A DNA stretch of 36,079 nt from Duganella guangzhouensis (GTDB lineage: Bacteria; Pseudomonadota; Gammaproteobacteria; Burkholderiales; Burkholderiaceae_D): positions 1 to 36,079 of the forward strand of contig NZ_WKJK01000034.1 in the NCBI RefSeq assembly GCF_009674535.1, in the 5' to 3' direction. The translations under genes and the position numbers were made by a program. The stretch's first letter is position 1. Every line of letters starts with the position of its first letter. Below are positions 32,472-36,079 of this stretch, piece by piece. Below the pieces are notes generated by a model, which was not told the DNA's origin, ran no database searches, and saw nothing but the letters and a program-made list of their open reading frames with translations.

Positions 32472-33083
32472 ATGAGCAATTCCACGATTCCCGGCTCAGA
32501 CGGCCAACTCCGTTGCCGCTGGTGTGCTGCCGCACCAGAGTTCCAACGTTATCACGATGTCGAGTGGGGATTTCCGGTCGACGACGATTTTCGCCTGTTT
32601 GAGAAGCTGAGTCTGGAAAGCTTTCAGTCCGGCTTGAGCTGGCGCACCATTCTTGCCAAGCGGGAGAATTTCCGAAAGGCATTCAAAGGATTCGACTACA
32701 ACAAATTGGCGCGGTTTGGTGCGGCCGACGTCGAACGATTACTGCAAGACGACGGCATCGTGCGGCATCGGGGAAAGATTGAGGCTGTTCTGCATAACGC
32801 TAGGGTCGCGAAGGAAATTTCAAGCGAAGTAGGCTCGCTGGCAGCATATCTTTGGCAGTACGAACCGAACGGCTCCGCTATTGTTACTCCTCAAAGCGCA
32901 TCGCAATCGACAGAGTCACTCGCCTTGTCGAAGGATCTAAAAAAATTGGGTTGGAAGTTTCTCGGGCCAACAACCGCATATGCGTTCATGCAAGCAATGG
33001 GGCTAGTCAATGACCATGTTGAAGGTTGCGTGACCAGGCTGAAGGCAGAGCAAGCGAGGTCTCGCTTCAAGCGTCCAACTTGA
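32472..33083 (+). CDS. tag: DNA-3-methyladenine glycosylase I
   Basis: Tag removes 3-methyladenine from alkylated DNA. The protein has 203 residues (E. coli about 187). The zinc snap is complete: Cys15 and His28 at the start (LRCRWCAAAPEFQRYHDVEW) and His182 and Cys186 near the end (NDHVEGCV). The active-site region is LSLESFQSGLSWRTILAKRE, with the key Glu49 or neighbour. It starts ten bases after the YciI stop with AGGAG upstream and is the last gene of the unit. Base composition is lower in GC than the core genes, consistent with import. Confidence 0.93.
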   Translation: MSNSTIPGSDGQLRCRWCAAAPEFQRYHDVEWGFPVDDDFRLFEKLSLESFQSGLSWRTILAKRENFRKAFKGFDYNKLARFGAADVERLLQDDGIVRHRGKIEAVLHNARVAKEISSEVGSLAAYLWQYEPNGSAIVTPQSASQSTESLALSKDLKKLGWKFLGPTTAYAFMQAMGLVNDHVEGCVTRLKAEQARSRFKRPT

Positions 33084-33346
33084 AATCGCGCATTCCGGTG
33101 GAAAGATCAGTTGATTGGCTTCTGGCCGGTTACAGCCGCGTGTTCGTCGAGGGCACACTAGACTTCATTTGGATGTAAGTACCTTTGTGCAGATCGAGCA
33201 ATTGCAGCGTATGGTTCCTTGGCTTAGGTCAATATCTGCTTCAAATCGGACCGCACCGCAATGGCAGCTGCCATGATAAGTCTTCAATTTCGCTCCATTA
33301 ATACGAGATTGCATCGACTCTATCAGAGGGGGGTATATCCGGCAAT

Positions 33347-34354
33347 CTATCTCGACTGGCTGCTTACCGCCGCTCCCTGATAATCAGCTTGGAATTCGAC
33401 GCCAGATCGGACCACTGCAAACATCAAGTGCACCAGTTTGCGCATGACCGCCCCGATCACCGCCTTCTTTGGTAGGCCGTTTGCATGAAGACGATCTGCA
33501 AATTCCTTGAGTGCGGGGTTGTGTCGACTGGCAACGACGGCCGGCATATAGAGCGCGCTTCGAGTTGCCCGGCTCCCTGTTCGACACATCGACGTACGAC
33601 CGCGAATGGATGTGCCTGAGCTGCGCTGGCGTGGACTTACGCCCAGATGCGCGGCCAAAGCCTTTGCATTTTCAAAGCGCTGAATGTCGCCCACATGGCC
33701 TAACATTACGGCGGCGGTCGCCTTACCGATTCCCGGGATGCTGACCATAAGGTCGGAATCGCGTTTGAGCTTCGGATGGCAAGCGATGTGGTCTTCAATT
33801 TGGTGCTCTGCCTCTTTGATTTGAGCTTTCAGCCATTCCACATGCTGCTTGATATGTTCCACTAATTCCAGATTCGCGGCGACGGCACAAGCCTCTTCTC
33901 GGTTTTCCTCTTGAAGGCGCATGTCCTTCAATGCCTTTAAACGATCACACCATGCCCTTAACCGTCGCTGCTCTGGTGTCGGAGCGTTCCAGGGCTGCGG
34001 GTGCATCTTCGCGCAATACCTGGCGATCAAGGCTGCATCGATTCCGTCATTCTTGTTGCGTACCAGTTCGCTCTGTCCATATCCTTTAATGCGAGCGGGA
34101 TTAACAATGCTCACGGTCAGACCTAGAGCCTGCAACCCGAGCGCGACAGGCTCGCTGTAGACCCCCGTTGACTCCATGCAGACCAAGCAGCTATCTAGCT
34201 CGACATTTTCCCTGGCCAGCCAAGCCGCCAATTCTTGGTAACCGGCAGATGAATTAGTCACTGCCTTGCTGCGCACTTTCCCTTCGATGATAAGAGCAAC
34301 GTCTAGCTTATGTTTGCCGACATCTATCCCAATGGCAGTAGCTTCCTTGTCCAT
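33347..34354 (-). CDS. IS110 family transposase (DEDD recombinase)
   Basis: The protein has 335 residues, a normal size. The RuvC-like DEDD residues line up with those of IS621: Asp11 in GIDVGKHKLD, Glu61 in VCMESTGVYSEP, and Asp103 and Asp106 in VRNKNDGIDAALIARYC. The C-terminal Tnp_2 domain has SIPGIGKATAAVMLGHVGDI and HLGVSPRQRSSGTSIRGRT, where Ser244-Ser245 contain the expected serine nucleophile. The segment at residues 252-265 is less typical but the frame is intact, so the enzyme may be active. IS110 recombinases use an RNA guide from their own non-coding end. Confidence 0.92.
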   Translation of the reverse strand: MDKEATAIGIDVGKHKLDVALIIEGKVRSKAVTNSSAGYQELAAWLARENVELDSCLVCMESTGVYSEPVALGLQALGLTVSIVNPARIKGYGQSELVRNKNDGIDAALIARYCAKMHPQPWNAPTPEQRRLRAWCDRLKALKDMRLQEENREEACAVAANLELVEHIKQHVEWLKAQIKEAEHQIEDHIACHPKLKRDSDLMVSIPGIGKATAAVMLGHVGDIQRFENAKALAAHLGVSPRQRSSGTSIRGRTSMCRTGSRATRSALYMPAVVASRHNPALKEFADRLHANGLPKKAVIGAVMRKLVHLMFAVVRSGVEFQADYQGAAVSSQSR

Positions 34355-34359
34355 GGCTT

Positions 34360-34500
34360 TCCCTCCTCGTATGCAGGCTTACGTGAACTGCAGTAGCCTC
34401 AGATACTGTCCGGACTTTCAGATGGAAATGGGCAAGGGCACCAATCTGACAAGCAGGGTCGAACCCTAAGATCAAGTTATGTGTCACCTTGCCCGGCCGC
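34360..34500 (-). ncRNA. Candidate bridge RNA in the IS110 left end
   Basis: The leader upstream of the transposase has strong RNA structure. GGGCAAGG pairs perfectly with CCTTGCCC over about 50 bases (34430-34437 with 34487-34494). Inside this is a hairpin AGGGT-CGA-ACCCT (34455-34467). Nearer the gene, GGCTTACG...CAGTAGCC gives a second stem-loop (34376-34398). IS110-group elements are known to make a bridge RNA of about 177 bases from this position, with two loops that read donor and target DNA. The exact ends and loops are inferred. Confidence 0.5.
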
Positions 34501-34550
34501 GCCATCTAGGAACACGATACCACTGGATCGGCAATTTCAATATACGAGAT

Positions 34551-34716
34551 CAAGTCGCGACCACTACACTTAACGCTACCATCGACGCCAATAGCGGTTT
34601 CTTTAGTTGACACGCGTTACAGGGAGTCGCCCCATCGCCTTGCCCGCGACTCCACCGCGACATTCTTCAGCCCTCAGCTTGTTCGTGGACACCTAGCCAA
34701 TGAGCTGCACATTGCG
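34551..34716. other. Non-coding spacer beyond the IS110 left end
   Basis: No gene is visible between the element and the stop of the next minus-strand gene. GAGTCGC and GCGACTC (about 34624 and 34648) form a seven-base inverted repeat that could terminate or process the transcript of the unknown protein, though there is no clear U tract. Confidence 0.4.
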
Positions 34717-35676
34717 CTAGCACATTCTACCGATGCGCTCATGGTTTCGTTCAAAAGAGTCACAATGGTCAGATGATCCAGGGATCTCTCTTGGTTCGCG
34801 CGACCAATCCCTCATCTGCCTCTCCGCCCTATCTTGAGCCTCCCTCGCGGCTTTTTCAGCTCTCTCTCGTTCCGCAGCCTCCCTTGCTTCCCTCGCGGCT
34901 TTTTCCCTTGCTTCTCGATCTTGAATATCCCTGTAGATTTGGTATCCCTTATCTACTGCATTTGTGAGAGCACCAATCGCCGCCGCAATCGCTGCTATCA
35001 CTCCCGCGTTAGCTCCCATCAAGTGCAACGGTTTTTTGGGATTATCTATTTCAGCTAGGCGCCGAACTAACGAAGCCTTTTCTTCACGAAACACATTCAG
35101 GTAAGCGCCGATGGCGTCACTGGACATATTGCGAAGATATTCCGCTGAGCTGTGATTATCAACCGCTAACGGGGCTAGTGAAATCGCGAGCGCGCGCTTT
35201 CCGTCAAGCGGCTGCATAACATCGGCCAAAATCAAAGGCCAGCAGCCGGTTTTGATTTCATTGAGAGTGACTTCGAATTGTCTTCTATATAGTCTCTTTA
35301 AAGAATACTTGTACGCCTCTCGTTCATCCGCGAGGTCAGCGGGATTTTCCGGTAAATCATGATCCTCAGCACTTGACCAATTACGATAGCTGGCAGTTCG
35401 ACTTTCGACATCTAAACTATGATTAATGCCCTTATCCAATATTTCAAACTGCCTCTGAACCGCAATAGACTCTTCATTAAAAAGGGACGCCGCGTTTGGC
35501 GCAGCGCCTAGCGGTAAAAGGCGTGCGCTTTCCTGTACTCGCATTAGCGCCGCCTGCCGTAATTGCTCGATCCAAGCGAATCGCTCGGCGACACCTTGAT
35601 TATTGAATAAAATCTCATGAAGCGCTTCTGAAGGCTCTGCGGATTTTAAAATATGAGACAAAGACAGGGTAGTCAT
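34717..35676 (-). CDS. Unrecognised 319-residue protein with a hydrophobic segment and charged coiled coil
   Basis: The family is not one I know. The N-terminal 220 residues are predicted soluble and mostly helical (starting MTTLSLSHILKSAEPSEALH), with an acidic region around SSAEDHDLPENPADLADERE. Residues about 221-240 (GANAGVIAAIAAAIGALTNA) are a Gly/Ala-rich hydrophobic stretch that could insert in a membrane. After it comes a highly charged repeat, DREAREKAAREAREAAERER and on, up to residue 292, probably a coiled coil. GGAGC precedes the ATG at a good distance. It starts 17 bases after the end of the gene at 35694, so the two form a pair. GC content is about that of the island, not of the core. 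Confidence 0.7.
   Translation of the reverse strand: MTTLSLSHILKSAEPSEALHEILFNNQGVAERFAWIEQLRQAALMRVQESARLLPLGAAPNAASLFNEESIAVQRQFEILDKGINHSLDVESRTASYRNWSSAEDHDLPENPADLADEREAYKYSLKRLYRRQFEVTLNEIKTGCWPLILADVMQPLDGKRALAISLAPLAVDNHSSAEYLRNMSSDAIGAYLNVFREEKASLVRRLAEIDNPKKPLHLMGANAGVIAAIAAAIGALTNAVDKGYQIYRDIQDREAREKAAREAREAAERERAEKAAREAQDRAERQMRDWSREPREIPGSSDHCDSFERNHERIGRMC
34841..34905. repeat. Direct repeat inside the coiled-coil region of the unknown gene
   Basis: The 17-base sequence TCCCTCGCGGCTTTTTC occurs at 34841-34857 and 34889-34905, 48 bases (16 codons) apart. It encodes the repeated Glu-Lys-Ala-Ala-Arg-Glu block, so the coiled coil can change length in frame. Confidence 0.8.
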
Positions 35677-35693
35677 AGATGCTCCTTTTTTGA

Positions 35694-36079
35694 TTAGCTA
35701 CAAGATGACTTCGCGTCGACCGAGCGAAGAAGTAATCGCAAGCCTGAAATAAACTGAGCTGCCAGTATATTTCGTTTGATATTAATATCCGCAGGAGCAA
35801 AAGTAGAAATATTATTTTCGAAATCGATTACAGATTTTTCAATTGAGGTTGTAATACTTGATGTCGCCAATCGAAAATACTCCCGTGAGACATCTTTACT
35901 TGCTGGGCACGGCGCGTAGGATTCAGGCATTTTGCAGCCGTCCAATGACTCGCGTGTTCGTTTGCTCGCAGAATTGACCCATTCCAATTGACCCGCCTTC
36001 CACTGCCTGGCAAACGCCGCCACGCGGTCGTATGACCCTTCATAGCCGAGTTCTTTCAGTTCCAGATGGAGCTGCTTCA
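35694..36079 (-). pseudogene. IS21 IstA fragment fused in frame to the end of an unknown protein
   Basis: The frame is open from the right edge of the window. From 36077 to about 35965 it reads KQLHLELKELGYEGSYDRVA and AAFARQWKAGQLEW, which is typical of the region just before the integrase core in IS21 family IstA transposases. It then departs (from about TRESLDGCKMPESY), and the last 75 residues (SREYFRLATSSITTSIEKSV and on, ending VDAKSSCS) are unrelated to any transposase I know. They probably are the end of a host or cargo gene whose start was lost. It lies 17 bases upstream of the 319-residue gene and may once have been its partner. Any chimeric product would depend on a start outside the window. 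Confidence 0.6.

Larger units (their letters stand above)
33301..34550 (-). mobile_element. IS110 family insertion sequence
   Basis: An intact IS110-type transposase gene sits in a segment of about 1.24 kb bounded by the nine-base direct repeat ATACGAGAT (33301-33309 and 34542-34550). IS110 elements lack inverted ends and usual target duplications, but short shared core sequences at both borders are expected. The long side (about 190 bases upstream of the transposase) and the short side (about 40 bases downstream) match the usual left and right ends. The limits remain provisional. Confidence 0.6.

Noticed and set aside
1..36079. CRISPR arrays, tRNA, rRNA or a replication origin
   Set aside because: I saw no regularly spaced repeats, cloverleaf, ribosomal motif or DnaA-box cluster by eye; a tRNA scan would settle the tRNA point.

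Overview
The window reads as high-GC betaproteobacterial chromosome, most likely Oxalobacteraceae (Massilia/Duganella-like). This rests on codon use, on the queA-tgt-yajC-secD-secF order, and on the character of the proteins. The genus is an inference; there is no rRNA or other marker gene. From about 29.64 kb the DNA becomes visibly more AT-rich and fills with insertion sequences, so the last 6.4 kb is an acquired accessory region.

Layout. 0-5 kb is an ethanolamine catabolic block. A minus-strand run codes for an ethanolamine permease, a TorF-type outer-membrane porin and the two ethanolamine ammonia-lyase subunits (EutB, and EutC cut by the window edge). It is divergent from an AraC-family activator resembling EutR. 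5-6.1 kb is an Rpn-type PD-(D/E)XK nuclease gene with an internally repetitive C-terminus. 6.2-11.7 kb is the queuosine and protein-export cluster queA-tgt-yajC-secD-secF, closed by a strong hairpin terminator, with recG divergent at 11.8 kb. 13.9-14.4 kb is a short DNA-binding-like gene that appears frameshifted, preceded by repeated operator-like boxes. 14.6-15.9 kb is an MFS transporter translationally coupled to a previously untracked 38-residue membrane peptide. 16-18.9 kb holds a Gfo/Idh/MocA oxidoreductase, a DUF3025 protein and pyrC. 19-19.5 kb is a YefM-YoeB toxin-antitoxin pair with a readable promoter and palindromic operator. 19.5-23.1 kb holds a secreted amidohydrolase overlapping an orphan amino-acid-type ABC ATPase, and a divergent dicarboxylate/amino-acid symporter. 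23.2-29.1 kb holds two overlapping small genes, a Tat-exported GH43-like enzyme, an M20 peptidase downstream of an Atm1-type ABC exporter, and an acyl-CoA thioesterase.

Accessory region (about 29.64 kb to the end). A phoD-type alkaline phosphatase gene is cut after its first metal-binding motif, and two inverted repeats lie immediately at the break. Next come an IS481-family element with a frameshifted transposase and a compact TetR - YciI - Tag (3-methyladenine DNA glycosylase) operon with two 16-bp palindromic operators. These are followed by an IS110-family element whose leader has the structure expected of a bridge RNA, an unrecognised 319-residue protein, and the 3' end of another unknown gene fused in frame to an IS21 IstA fragment. 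The far end of the island is not in the window.

The best leads are the IS110 leader RNA with its flanking 9-bp repeats, the TetR-YciI-Tag cargo operon, the porin inside the eut operon, the 38-residue transporter-coupled peptide, and the uncharacterised two-gene module at the right edge. I did not find a CRISPR array, tRNA or rRNA.
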